Source of the DNA: Muribaculaceae bacterium
Lineage (GTDB): Bacteria > Bacteroidota > Bacteroidia > Bacteroidales > Muribaculaceae
Length of the DNA: 52,362 bases
Assembly: GCA_029061255.1 (NCBI GenBank)
Contig: JAIDSL010000142.1
Location: 1 to 52,362 of the forward strand
Direction: 5' to 3'
The notes beneath the pieces were generated by a model. The model did no database searches. It was not told the DNA's origin and worked only from the letters and a program-made list of their open reading frames with translations. This document shows positions 1 to 7,982 of this stretch, one piece after another (position 1 is the stretch's first letter; each line of letters opens with the position of its first letter). The translations under genes and the position numbers were made by a program.

Positions 1-4
1 GCCG

Positions 5-12
5 CAAAATTA
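5..12 (-). promoter_or_regulatory. -7 promoter element (TAATTTTG) for a gene left of the window
   Basis: On the minus strand this reads TAATTTTG, matching the Bacteroidota -7 consensus TAnnTTTG. It points out of the window, so it would serve a gene divergent from the acyl-CoA ligase. The match is sequence only; the gene it would serve is not visible. Confidence 0.5.
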
Positions 13-147
13 ATACTTTTATTTCACAAACACAATATTAAGGTGTATTGTTTTGGAAAAAATATATTCTTAATCGTTATATAAATGTAGGCGACTCTTG
101 TTTTCAGCGTTGTTATCGCAAAACGAGCTACGCAAAACGCACTACGG

Positions 148-165
148 ATTATGAATTATGCATTA
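148..165. repeat. AT-rich intergenic repeat unit (ATTATGAATTATGCATT family)
   Basis: One copy of a short repeat that recurs before the Obg gene, before the PlsC gene (twice) and between the polyferredoxin-like gene and thyA. This copy ends 7 bases before the start codon of the acyl-CoA ligase. Its core ATGCAT is a palindrome. Similar units are, as far as I recall, common in Bacteroidales intergenic DNA; function is unknown. Confidence 0.6.
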
Positions 166-172
166 GATTAAA

Positions 173-2038
173 ATGGCAAACAAACTTGTAGAAATGATTC
201 GCCGCCAGGCGGAAAAATATGGTGACCGTGAGGCGTACCGCTATTGCTGGCGTAAGGCTGGAGAATGGCTGCCGACAAGCTGGGAAGAATTCCGCGTTCA
301 GATTGATGTGGCTGCCCGTGCTCTCGCCCGTCTCGGCCTGAAGGAGAAAGACACGATAGCAATCTGCTCCAACAATACTCCTCAAATTCTCATCACCGAA
401 TATGCTGGTTTCCGCAACCGCGCGGCTACAATACCCCTATATTCAAGCAGCAGTCAAAGCCAATATGACTTCATTGTCAACGACGGACAGCCAAGAATCT
501 TATTCGTTGGGGAAAAACATCAGTATCCACTCGCATACAATTATTGGAAGCAGCATCCCGAACAAATCGACAAGATAGTAGTCTTCAAGAAAGAGGGTGT
601 GGATCTAAACTCCGACGACACTGCATCGATTTTCTGGGACGACTTCATGAAACTCGGAGTTGAGGCTGATGATGAGACCCGCATCCTCATAGAGCAACGA
701 TCGGACCGTGGACTTCCTGAAGACATTGCCACACTCATCTACACTTCCGGCACCACAGGAGAACCTAAGGGTGTCTGTCTGAGTCATTCCAATTATGACG
801 CAGCGATGGAGGCCCATCTTAAATTCCTTATCAATGTCACTGACAAGGATCTATCAATGGCTTTCCTGCCTATGAGCCATATTCTCGAGAAGGCATGGTG
901 TTTCTTTTGCCTCACTAAGGGAATCCGAATTGCAATCAATGAGGATCCGCGCATAATTCAAGATACTTTGCCTCAGGTCAAACCAAATCTGATGACTTGT
1001 GTCCCTCGCTTTTGGGAGAAAGTATATGCCGGCGTTAAGGAAAAAATATCAAAGATGAGCAAGGTGCAGCAGATGATGGTCGGACGTGCCATTCGTGTAG
1101 GCTATCGCCGCAATCTCGGATTCCGTCGCGAAGGGAAACCTGTCCCATCCTGGCTTGAAAAAGAATATAAATTCTGGGATAAGCGTGTTTTCTCAAAAGT
1201 GAAGGAAACAATAGGCATTCCCAACCCAAAGATGTTCCCTACAGCCGGAGCCCCTTTAAGCCCGCGTATCACGGAATTTATGCAGTCAATCGGCATAAAC
1301 GTGATAATTGGATATGGCCTAAGTGAAACTACCGCTACTGTTTCCGCGTTCCCGTTCAAGGACTTTGAAATCGGAACTGTAGGAAAGCCACTTCCAATGG
1401 TGAAAGTCAAGATAGACACGGAAGGGGAAATTCTTGTGAAGGGACCTACTGTAACCGCCGGATACTACAACAACCCTGATGCCAACGCGAAAGCATTTAC
1501 TGATGATGGATGGTTCCGAACAGGCGATGCCGGATACTTCACAGAGACCGGTGCTCTCGTTCTCACAGAGAGAGTAAAAGACCTTTTCAAGACTTCCAAC
1601 GGCAAATACATCGCACCACAGCTTCTTGAAAGCCGCTTGGCAGAAAACAAATTCATCGACGAAGTGGCTGTGATCGGCGATGAACGCAAATATGTGACAG
1701 CGCTTGTAGTGCCAAATCTTTCACAACTGTTAGCATGGGCTCAGTCCAAGAAGATGGACACAGAAAACGTTGAAGCACTTCTGAAGAATCCCGAGGTCAT
1801 CGATATGCTTATGGGTGAGATCAATGAGCTTCAGAAAGACCTTGCATCCTACGAGCAGATTAAAAAGATCACCTTATTGCCCAACCACTTCTCCATTACC
1901 CACGGAGAGGTGACCAACACCATGAAGGTGCGTCGTCCTGTAGTAGCCAAGCGTTATGCGAAGGAAATCGAGGCTATGTATGACGGTCCGAAAGATGATG
2001 ACACGCCTCTAATTCCTGAAGAAAGCGAAGAAAAATGA
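173..2038 (+). CDS. Long-chain acyl-CoA synthetase (AMP-forming)
   Basis: It activates a fatty or other carboxylic acid to acyl-AMP and then acyl-CoA, feeding lipid synthesis or breakdown in the cytoplasm. At 621 residues it has the usual size of the FadD/FAA family. The P-loop-like A3 motif YTSGTTGEPKG lies at 190-200. Also visible are the A5 motif GYGLSETT, the A7 motif TGDAGYF, and the A8 region with RVKDLFKTSNGKYIAP carrying the late lysine-rich stretch. The start ATG directly follows an AT-rich repeat and no clear ribosome-binding site is seen. The stop overlaps the next gene by 4 bases (ATGA), so the two are probably translated together. The acyl substrate cannot be read from the sequence. 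Confidence 0.93.
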   Translation: MANKLVEMIRRQAEKYGDREAYRYCWRKAGEWLPTSWEEFRVQIDVAARALARLGLKEKDTIAICSNNTPQILITEYAGFRNRAATIPLYSSSSQSQYDFIVNDGQPRILFVGEKHQYPLAYNYWKQHPEQIDKIVVFKKEGVDLNSDDTASIFWDDFMKLGVEADDETRILIEQRSDRGLPEDIATLIYTSGTTGEPKGVCLSHSNYDAAMEAHLKFLINVTDKDLSMAFLPMSHILEKAWCFFCLTKGIRIAINEDPRIIQDTLPQVKPNLMTCVPRFWEKVYAGVKEKISKMSKVQQMMVGRAIRVGYRRNLGFRREGKPVPSWLEKEYKFWDKRVFSKVKETIGIPNPKMFPTAGAPLSPRITEFMQSIGINVIIGYGLSETTATVSAFPFKDFEIGTVGKPLPMVKVKIDTEGEILVKGPTVTAGYYNNPDANAKAFTDDGWFRTGDAGYFTETGALVLTERVKDLFKTSNGKYIAPQLLESRLAENKFIDEVAVIGDERKYVTALVVPNLSQLLAWAQSKKMDTENVEALLKNPEVIDMLMGEINELQKDLASYEQIKKITLLPNHFSITHGEVTNTMKVRRPVVAKRYAKEIEAMYDGPKDDDTPLIPEESEEK

Positions 2039-3087
2039 GCCACCGGATAAGCAGACATACGGTAAGCGGTGATGCCACGATTCGTGAGACCTTGACAGCT
2101 CTTAACGAACTAAGTGGTGACTCCATGACTCTCTTTGCCATTGACAAGGATGGGAAACTAATTGGAAGTGTCACAGATGGCGACATTCGGCGCGCCCTGA
2201 TTGATGGGCACACCACTGAAGACAAAGCTCGTGACATTGCCTTCAGAAAATTCATATTCCTCACATCCGACGCTTCGCCCGAAGAGCGATATAAGACTGT
2301 GGCGCGGGCAAGGGAGCGGCTTATCAATCTTCTCCCTGTCACCACCGACGGTATCTTGACCGATATTCTTGATCTCAGGAAAATTAAGTCAGCGATCCCG
2401 GCTTCTGCAGTATTGATGGCGGGGGGACGTGGAGAGCGCCTGCGGCCCTTGACCCTTGATACTCCAAAACCGCTTCTAAAGGTTGGAGGCAAGCCAATTA
2501 TAGACTATAACATCGAATCGCTACAACGTTATGGTGTGAAGGACATCTATGTCACTGTCAACTATCTCAAAGAGCAGATTATCGACCACTTCGCTGAGCA
2601 GAGATGGCAGGGAAACGTGCACTGCATAGAGGAACCTTGCCGCCTCGGGACTATGGGAAGTGTTGCACTGATTGACTCATTGAGCCAAGACCATGTGATT
2701 GTCATGAACTCCGATCTCCTCACCAATATTGATTTCGAACGTCTGTGGCAGCATCACGTCGACTCCGGTGCCGTGCTGACCATGGCTACTGTACCATACA
2801 CTGTGTCTGTGCCTTTCGCTATACTCAAGACCGACGGAGACCGGATCACCGGATTAGAAGAGAAGCCTACATTCAACCATTTTGCCAATGCAGGCGTATA
2901 TATAATAGACCGCAATGTTTTGAGCGACATAAAACGTGGTGAATACCTCGACGCTCCTGACTTTGTGGAGTCATTGATCGCAAAGGGACTGAAAGTGTCG
3001 CATTTCGCTATCGAAGGCACCTGGATCGACATCGGATCGCCCGATGACTTCCGATACGCAAATGAAGTCACTTCCCGCCGCTTCTGA
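2035..3087 (+). CDS. CBS-domain sugar-1-phosphate nucleotidyltransferase
   Basis: The first ~115 residues look like a CBS pair (an IDKDGKLIGSVTDGDIRRAL block is typical). They are followed by an NTP-transferase domain beginning with the nucleotide-binding signature MAGGRGERLRPLT near residue 128 and the TPKPLLKVGGKPI motif. The enzyme would transfer NMP from an NTP to a sugar 1-phosphate, making an activated sugar. Fusions of this shape occur in nonulosonate and heptose pathways (PtmE-like), but sugar and nucleotide are not determinable here. It overlaps the acyl-CoA ligase gene by 4 bases, an unexpected partner for a sugar nucleotidyltransferase. It is 9 kb away from the polysaccharide locus. 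Confidence 0.85.
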   Translation: MSHRISRHTVSGDATIRETLTALNELSGDSMTLFAIDKDGKLIGSVTDGDIRRALIDGHTTEDKARDIAFRKFIFLTSDASPEERYKTVARARERLINLLPVTTDGILTDILDLRKIKSAIPASAVLMAGGRGERLRPLTLDTPKPLLKVGGKPIIDYNIESLQRYGVKDIYVTVNYLKEQIIDHFAEQRWQGNVHCIEEPCRLGTMGSVALIDSLSQDHVIVMNSDLLTNIDFERLWQHHVDSGAVLTMATVPYTVSVPFAILKTDGDRITGLEEKPTFNHFANAGVYIIDRNVLSDIKRGEYLDAPDFVESLIAKGLKVSHFAIEGTWIDIGSPDDFRYANEVTSRRF

Positions 3088-3103
3088 TCAATGGAAATGG
3101 AAA

Positions 3104-3134
3104 TTTATGAATTATGCATTGTGCATTATGAATT
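3104..3134. repeat. AT-rich intergenic repeat, two units in opposite orientation
   Basis: TTATGAATTATGCATT is followed immediately by GTGCATTATGAATT, so the unit appears as a near-palindromic pair. It fills most of the gap between the nucleotidyltransferase and Obg genes and belongs to the same family as the units at 148, 4422, 4459 and 46195. Confidence 0.6.
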
Positions 3135-3143
3135 GAAAAGACT

Positions 3144-4355
3144 ATGGCAGAATCGAATTTTATAGACTACGTAAAGATACTTTGCCGCTCAGGCAAGGGT
3201 GGCGCAGGAAGCCGCCACTATCACCGTGCTAAATATATCCCGAAAGGTGGTCCGGACGGCGGTGACGGAGGGCGCGGCGGCCATATAATACTGCGTGGCA
3301 ACAGACATAAATGGACACTACTTGACCTCCGATATCAGAGACATATATTCGCCACAGACGGACAAAGCGGCGGTGAGAACCGCTCCACCGGTAAGGACGG
3401 TGAAGATCGAATCATTGAGGTGCCGGTAGGCACTACGGTGTTTGATGCCGACACAGGTGAATACCTTTGCGAGATTACACGCGACGGAGAGGAGATTAAG
3501 CTCCTGCGCGGTGGAAAGGGTGGACGAGGCAACGTGCATTTTGCTACTTCTACCAACCGTGCGCCACGTTACGCGCAACCCGGCCAACCGGCTATCGAGA
3601 AGGCCGTCGTTCTTGAGCTGAAACTCCTCGGCGATGTTGGTCTCGTAGGATTCCCCAATGCCGGAAAGTCAACTCTCCTATCCGCTATATCGGCTGCAAA
3701 ACCAAAGATTGCTGATTATCCTTTCACTACCATGGAGCCAAGCCTCGGCATCGTAAGCTACCGAAATGGACAGAGTTTCGTGATGGCAGACATTCCCGGT
3801 ATCATTGAGGGAGCCAGCGAAGGGAAAGGACTCGGACTCCGATTCCTTCGCCATATCGAGCGCAACGCCGTGCTTCTCTTCATGATTCCTGCGGATTCTT
3901 CCGACATAAAGAAGGATTATGAGATCCTGCTCAACGAATTGAAGCAATTCAATCCCGAACTTATGGACAAAAGCCGTGTGCTCGCCATCTCTAAGTGCGA
4001 TATGCTCGACGAGGAGATGATGGAAGAGATGAAGAAAGAACTTCCTGAGGGAGTGCCCACCGTTTTCATCTCAGCCGTGACAGGATTTGGCCTCACAGAG
4101 CTGAAAGACCTTCTTTGGCGCGAGATCAACTCGGAAGATAATCTCGCCCAGTCCACAATCACACACCGCACCCGTGACCGACATCACCGAGTGGCAGAAG
4201 AGGATGAATTCATTTTCCATCAGGACGATGACGAGGAGGAGGATTGGATGCCCGAGACCGATGAGGAATGGGAAGACGAGTTCTGGGACGAGGAGCAATC
4301 CGTCAACGACGAGGACGCTACATGGCGTGGCTCAAAGAAAGGCACCGGCAAATAA
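3144..4355 (+). CDS. obg: GTPase Obg/CgtA
   Basis: An essential ribosome-associated GTPase involved in late 50S assembly and stress control. Residues 1 to about 158 form the glycine-rich Obg fold ([19 protein letters not shown]). The G domain follows, with Walker [10 protein letters not shown] at 169-177, switch region DYPFTT, G3 DIPG and a G4 motif written SKCD instead of the usual NKxD. The final ~55 residues are very acidic with several Trp-Glu/Asp clusters, and the C-terminal OCT domain of some Obg proteins is absent. The 403-residue length suits the Bacteroidota form. It probably shares a transcript with the two genes before it. Confidence 0.97.
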   Translation: MAESNFIDYVKILCRSGKGGAGSRHYHRAKYIPKGGPDGGDGGRGGHIILRGNRHKWTLLDLRYQRHIFATDGQSGGENRSTGKDGEDRIIEVPVGTTVFDADTGEYLCEITRDGEEIKLLRGGKGGRGNVHFATSTNRAPRYAQPGQPAIEKAVVLELKLLGDVGLVGFPNAGKSTLLSAISAAKPKIADYPFTTMEPSLGIVSYRNGQSFVMADIPGIIEGASEGKGLGLRFLRHIERNAVLLFMIPADSSDIKKDYEILLNELKQFNPELMDKSRVLAISKCDMLDEEMMEEMKKELPEGVPTVFISAVTGFGLTELKDLLWREINSEDNLAQSTITHRTRDRHHRVAEEDEFIFHQDDDEEEDWMPETDEEWEDEFWDEEQSVNDEDATWRGSKKGTGK

Positions 4356-4379
4356 CAAGCCATCACCGACAATATGGTA

Positions 4380-4402
4380 GGGACGCACGGCTCGTGCGTC
4401 CG
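4380..4402. repeat. Palindromic GGGACGCAC repeat hairpin
   Basis: GGGACGCAC and GTGCGTCCG form a 9-base stem (the outermost pair is G-G, unpaired) around GGCTC. A second copy with loop AAGCC lies downstream of secDF at 49345. There is no T-run here on the + strand, so it is a weak terminator candidate. It looks like a dispersed palindromic (REP-like) element in the gap between the Obg and PlsC genes. Confidence 0.65.
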
Positions 4403-4421
4403 CCAACATGCTTGCAAACAT

Positions 4422-4472
4422 AATTATGCATTATATTTGCTTTAGATTGAACGAAGATAATTATGCATTATG
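4422..4472. repeat. Two AATTATGCATTAT repeat units before plsC
   Basis: Units at 4422-4434 and 4459-4472 flank a short spacer. The second unit runs into the ATG of the PlsC-type gene, so the start codon itself is part of the repeat. This is the same family as at 148, 3104 and 46195. Confidence 0.6.
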
Positions 4473-5324
4473 ACTCAGAATAGGCCATTACTACAATTAG
4501 ACATAGAAGGGATTCTCCGCAAGAGAATCCCTTCGCATAAGCAGAAATTCATACCCCGCTTCCTCTACGGAGCCCTTGCCCGTCTCATCCATCAAGATGA
4601 GCTCAACGAGATACTTCGGATCAGTTATCCCTCGCAGGGAAGCGAATTCTCCCAAAAAGTCCTGAATCATCTCGACATTGAAGTGGAAGTAGAAGGAACG
4701 GAGAATCTCCCTACGCCTGACCATCGTGTTGTCTTCGCATCCAACCATCCCTTAGGTGGCCTTGACGGCATCGCCCTTATAGCGGTATTAGGTCAACGTT
4801 ATGGCGACAAGAACATCCGTTTTCTGGTCAATGACCTTCTTATGAATGTGGAGCCCCTGAGCACTGTCTTTCTCCCTATAAACAAGTATGGAAGTCAGGC
4901 ACGCGCAGCTGCCGTGGCAATCAATGAAGAATATGCCTCTGACCGACAGATAGTCATTTTTCCGGCAGGTCTTGTATCAAGACTTCATCCGGGAGGAGAG
5001 ATACACGACCTCAAATGGCAGAAGGCATTCGTGCAGAAAGCCATTGAGAACAACCGCGATATCGTTCCTGTGAGGTTCGTAGCTTTGAATCGTAAGCGTT
5101 TCTACCGCCTCGCCAAATGGAGGAAGAAACTCGGCATCAAGGTGAATATCGAGCAGGCGACCCTACCGGCCGAGCTGTGTGCCTCACGAGGGAAACAATT
5201 CCGTATCATCATAGGAAAGCCTATAAGCATTACTGAACTTAAGAAGTCCGGCAAATCCTTTCCGCAGCTCGCTACCGAGATTCACGACATGGTTTATACT
5301 CTGTACAAACCCGAAAAGATCTGA
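4470..5324 (+). CDS. PlsC-type lysophospholipid/1-acylglycerol-phosphate acyltransferase
   Basis: It likely transfers an acyl chain to a lysolipid at the inner membrane. The catalytic box is NHPLGGLD at 92-99, which spaces His and Asp by five residues rather than the four of the classical HX4D motif. The second block is FPAG at 164-167 in place of FPEG. Both variants look like features of a Bacteroidota subfamily rather than damage, since the rest of the protein is intact. A glycine-lipid O-acyltransferase (GlsA-like) role is an alternative, but no GNAT partner is adjacent. The first codons encode a perfect 12-bp hairpin (4506-4534). Confidence 0.85.
   Translation: MTQNRPLLQLDIEGILRKRIPSHKQKFIPRFLYGALARLIHQDELNEILRISYPSQGSEFSQKVLNHLDIEVEVEGTENLPTPDHRVVFASNHPLGGLDGIALIAVLGQRYGDKNIRFLVNDLLMNVEPLSTVFLPINKYGSQARAAAVAINEEYASDRQIVIFPAGLVSRLHPGGEIHDLKWQKAFVQKAIENNRDIVPVRFVALNRKRFYRLAKWRKKLGIKVNIEQATLPAELCASRGKQFRIIIGKPISITELKKSGKSFPQLATEIHDMVYTLYKPEKI
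4506..4534 (+). other. Perfect 12-bp inverted repeat inside the start of plsC
   Basis: GAAGGGATTCTC (4506-4517) and GAGAATCCCTTC (4523-4534) are exact complements around the loop CGCAA. The hairpin begins 36 bases after the start codon and would form in the mRNA within the zone a starting ribosome covers. It encodes codons 13-22 of the protein. There is no T-run, so it is not a standard terminator. Confidence 0.7.
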
Positions 5325-5346
5325 TCATACATTCTTAGACAGAGCG

Positions 5347-6432
5347 TTATTTCTGCGCCTCCCTGCGCCCTTTCCGGAACTCATCCCATTGTCGGTTCAG
5401 GTTCTTGCGGGCACGATAACGGGTGATACCGGTCGCCTGCTTCAGCAGGAGCAATGCCCTGCGTCCTATCTTGAAGTTCCGTCCCCCGATCTTCTCGCTC
5501 TTCATATTCTGATCCGTGACATAGTCAAGTTTTACCTCATTCTTATCGATATTTTCCACACGATCGATAAGCGACAGGATATCATTGGATAGCGTCGGGG
5601 CATCCGTCGACTCGTAAATACCGATTTCATCCGAATCAAACTTTTGCCTTTCCCACTTCCTTGCCTCCTTTTCAGTTATGAATTCCCTGTCAAGAATCCA
5701 CACATCCGCACATGTGCTGACAAAGAACGGCTCAGTCTTCCTGTTAAACCGAAACATATCATATCCCCGGCCCTGCGATTTTATCTTGAATGAATAGGCT
5801 GTGAGATCCAATGGAGAAACGAAGTCGCCCAATACGTTGTCATAACTGAAATTGATACCGAAACTTTCAAAATCAAGTTCCTTTTTAAAGAAAACAGATA
5901 GATCCCGGACCCACCTACGGCTCGCGGTGTCGGCCATCACATTGACTGAGACCTTGACTGAATCCTTGTTTTTCACCCAAATCTCTGTGAGACTGTACTT
6001 TCCTTTGACCGTATCAGAGCCGGTTTCAACTGTCCGCAATCTCTCAGGAATAGGAACCGCCGAGACTATTCCTATCCAGTCGGACCATGAGAAATGATGG
6101 TTGCTCACATCGCTTACGCTGTCAAGGCCTCTACTGTCTTTAAACTGATAATAGGACTTGCTTGTAAGAACTCTCGGCTTAGTCCATCCCTTGAATTTAG
6201 AGCCTGCTGCAGGCAACATATAGTCTACCATTTTTTCTCTGAAGAGAAATACCGTATCCGTATATGTAGTCAAAGTGGAATATTCCCTCACATATGCAAG
6301 CATATGAAGCACCTTATGATTTTTAGATAAAACCAGCACCTCCGGAAGTTCAGTCATATCCAGCCTTATCTCCGATAAACTCAATATCGGTGATAAAAGC
6401 AATAATATCGTAATAAAACAACGACCCATCAT
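5347..6432 (-). CDS. Secreted protein of unknown function
   Basis: I do not recognise a named function. The N-terminus is a signal peptide (hydrophobic ITILLLLSPILSLS), so the mature protein is periplasmic or surface exposed. The body is rich in aromatic and charged residues and predicted beta strands. The C-terminus ends in a basic helix-like tail (RYRARKNLNRQWDEFRKGRREAQK region). It resembles the part of Bacteroidales proteins that follows a carboxypeptidase-regulatory-like domain, but that domain is missing here. A TAATTTTG element lies 20 bases upstream. It diverges from the histidine kinase operon across a 149-base gap, so it is a possible target of that system. Confidence 0.7.
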   Translation of the reverse strand: MMGRCFITILLLLSPILSLSEIRLDMTELPEVLVLSKNHKVLHMLAYVREYSTLTTYTDTVFLFREKMVDYMLPAAGSKFKGWTKPRVLTSKSYYQFKDSRGLDSVSDVSNHHFSWSDWIGIVSAVPIPERLRTVETGSDTVKGKYSLTEIWVKNKDSVKVSVNVMADTASRRWVRDLSVFFKKELDFESFGINFSYDNVLGDFVSPLDLTAYSFKIKSQGRGYDMFRFNRKTEPFFVSTCADVWILDREFITEKEARKWERQKFDSDEIGIYESTDAPTLSNDILSLIDRVENIDKNEVKLDYVTDQNMKSEKIGGRNFKIGRRALLLLKQATGITRYRARKNLNRQWDEFRKGRREAQK

Positions 6433-6451
6433 CTTAATATCGTATTTTCCG

Positions 6452-6459
6452 CAAAATTA
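6452..6459 (-). promoter_or_regulatory. -7 element of the secreted unknown gene
   Basis: Minus-strand TAATTTTG matching TAnnTTTG, about 20 bases upstream of the ATG at 6432. This gives a short leader of roughly 10-15 bases. Confidence 0.6.
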
Positions 6460-6488
6460 ACCCACAATATGCCTTCGTATCTAAACAT

Positions 6489-6528
6489 TTCCCTTATTTA
6501 GTCTTAGCCGTTCCCTTATTTAGTCTTA
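6489..6528. repeat. Tandem 18-bp direct repeat upstream of the two-component operon
   Basis: TTCCCTTATTTAGTCTTA occurs at 6489-6506 and again, identical, at 6511-6528. The period is 22 bp, two helical turns. It lies about 50-90 bases before the likely transcription start of the kinase gene. OmpR-family regulators commonly bind tandem direct repeats, so this is a candidate operator for the neighbouring response regulator. That link is inference. Confidence 0.6.
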
Positions 6529-6568
6529 AATGAGGCTTTTTTGTCTATGACATGTGAAAATTTATTAG

Positions 6569-6576
6569 TAATTTTG
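6569..6576 (+). promoter_or_regulatory. -7 element of the histidine kinase operon
   Basis: TAATTTTG, ending only 5 bases before the kinase start codon. If used, the transcript would be leaderless or almost so. No good -33 TTTG at 19-20 bp spacing is visible, which suggests dependence on an activator. Confidence 0.5.
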
Positions 6577-6581
6577 TTCTT

Positions 6582-7982
6582 ATGAAACATTTCAAGGCCA
6601 TATCCTCAATTTTCATCATTATAATTGCATTCATTTTTGTTTGCAATGTCTTATATATGAGAGGTCTATATAGATCAATCCGCAATTCAGTGGAAAAAGA
6701 CGTAATGACAGCCATTACTGATGCAGATCTGGATGAACTCTGGATACGCCTTGAATCAAAGGAATCATCGGCAGCAATGAAAGTCGATACAACGGACATG
6801 AAAAACCAAGCCGAGATATTAGCTGGAATAGACAATACCGGCACCATGATGACGGAAAGTAAGGTCAATGGAGAGACTGTATCCGCTCAGACACTCCAAC
6901 CCGACATGAATCAACCGTATTACAATCTTTTCTCCCAAACCATCACCAATCAACTCCATTCAATAGTAGACAACTATATTCCATCTAATCTAAATATAAT
7001 GGACAGTGTCCTTACCAAACGGCTAAGCAGCCGATTTATATATCCTGATTTCGTCGCGGTTGAGGTGATCGACTCATCAGGCAACATAATACAGAAGAAT
7101 CCTCGTGCTTTCCCACGAAATCATGATGAATTTACATTCTGTTTCGATTCTCTTAACGGAATGTCATACCGTGCCTATATGACTCCTCTAACCAATCATA
7201 TCCTTAAGGAAATGGCAGGAGTAATAGTGACGGTATTTCTTCTTATGCTCTCGTTCGCTCTTGCCTTCTGGTATCTTTTCCATACAGTCTCGAAGCTAAG
7301 GAGCATCGAGGAAATGAAGGATGATTTCGTCAACAATATGACTCATGAGCTAAAGACACCGATAGCCATTGCATACTCTGCCAATGATGCCCTGCTCAAT
7401 TATGATACCGATAATGATCCCGCAAAAAAGGAAACTTATCTGAGAATCGCAAACCGACAACTGAACCGTCTGCGGGAACTTGTCGAAAATATACTCGCAA
7501 TGAGTATGGAGCGTCGCAAGACAATGCAGATAAAGCAGGAGAATATTCAATTGTGTCCTTTGCTCAAGGAAATAGCGGCTGCACAACGTATGAGGAGTGA
7601 AAAAGAGATCCGAATAGAAGTCGATGTCAATGACGGTGTTTCCGTGATTTCCGACAAAGACCATCTGTCAAATATCATGAACAACCTTATAGACAATGCC
7701 ATAAAGTATTCGGGCAATTGTGTGGACATAAAGATCACAGCCACGCCTGAAGAGATTTCTGTTTCAGACAACGGTATCGGAATACCTCAAAAATCGATAC
7801 CATATCTTTTCAACAAATTCTACCGTGTGCCTCACGGCAACATTCAGGATGTACGCGGCTACGGCATAGGTCTGTATTACGTCAAGAGTATACTCGACAA
7901 GATGGGTTGGATAATATCAGTAAAGAGCAACGAGGGTAAAGGATCCACCTTCACGATAAAATTCAACAAAGATGGGAAATAG
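6582..7982 (+). CDS. Membrane sensor histidine kinase
   Basis: An inner-membrane sensor that autophosphorylates on a histidine and passes phosphate to the downstream regulator. A first membrane helix spans about residues 7-27. A sensor region of ~180 residues follows, and a second helix lies at about 212-234. The H-box THELKTP has the phospho-accepting His at 255. The ATP-binding domain shows the N-box NNLIDNA (Asn372), DNGIGIP (Asp396) and GYGIGLYYVK. The ATG at 6582 is needed for the first helix. The sensor region has no domain I can name. It overlaps the regulator gene by 11 bases. Confidence 0.95.
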   Translation: MKHFKAISSIFIIIIAFIFVCNVLYMRGLYRSIRNSVEKDVMTAITDADLDELWIRLESKESSAAMKVDTTDMKNQAEILAGIDNTGTMMTESKVNGETVSAQTLQPDMNQPYYNLFSQTITNQLHSIVDNYIPSNLNIMDSVLTKRLSSRFIYPDFVAVEVIDSSGNIIQKNPRAFPRNHDEFTFCFDSLNGMSYRAYMTPLTNHILKEMAGVIVTVFLLMLSFALAFWYLFHTVSKLRSIEEMKDDFVNNMTHELKTPIAIAYSANDALLNYDTDNDPAKKETYLRIANRQLNRLRELVENILAMSMERRKTMQIKQENIQLCPLLKEIAAAQRMRSEKEIRIEVDVNDGVSVISDKDHLSNIMNNLIDNAIKYSGNCVDIKITATPEEISVSDNGIGIPQKSIPYLFNKFYRVPHGNIQDVRGYGIGLYYVKSILDKMGWIISVKSNEGKGSTFTIKFNKDGK

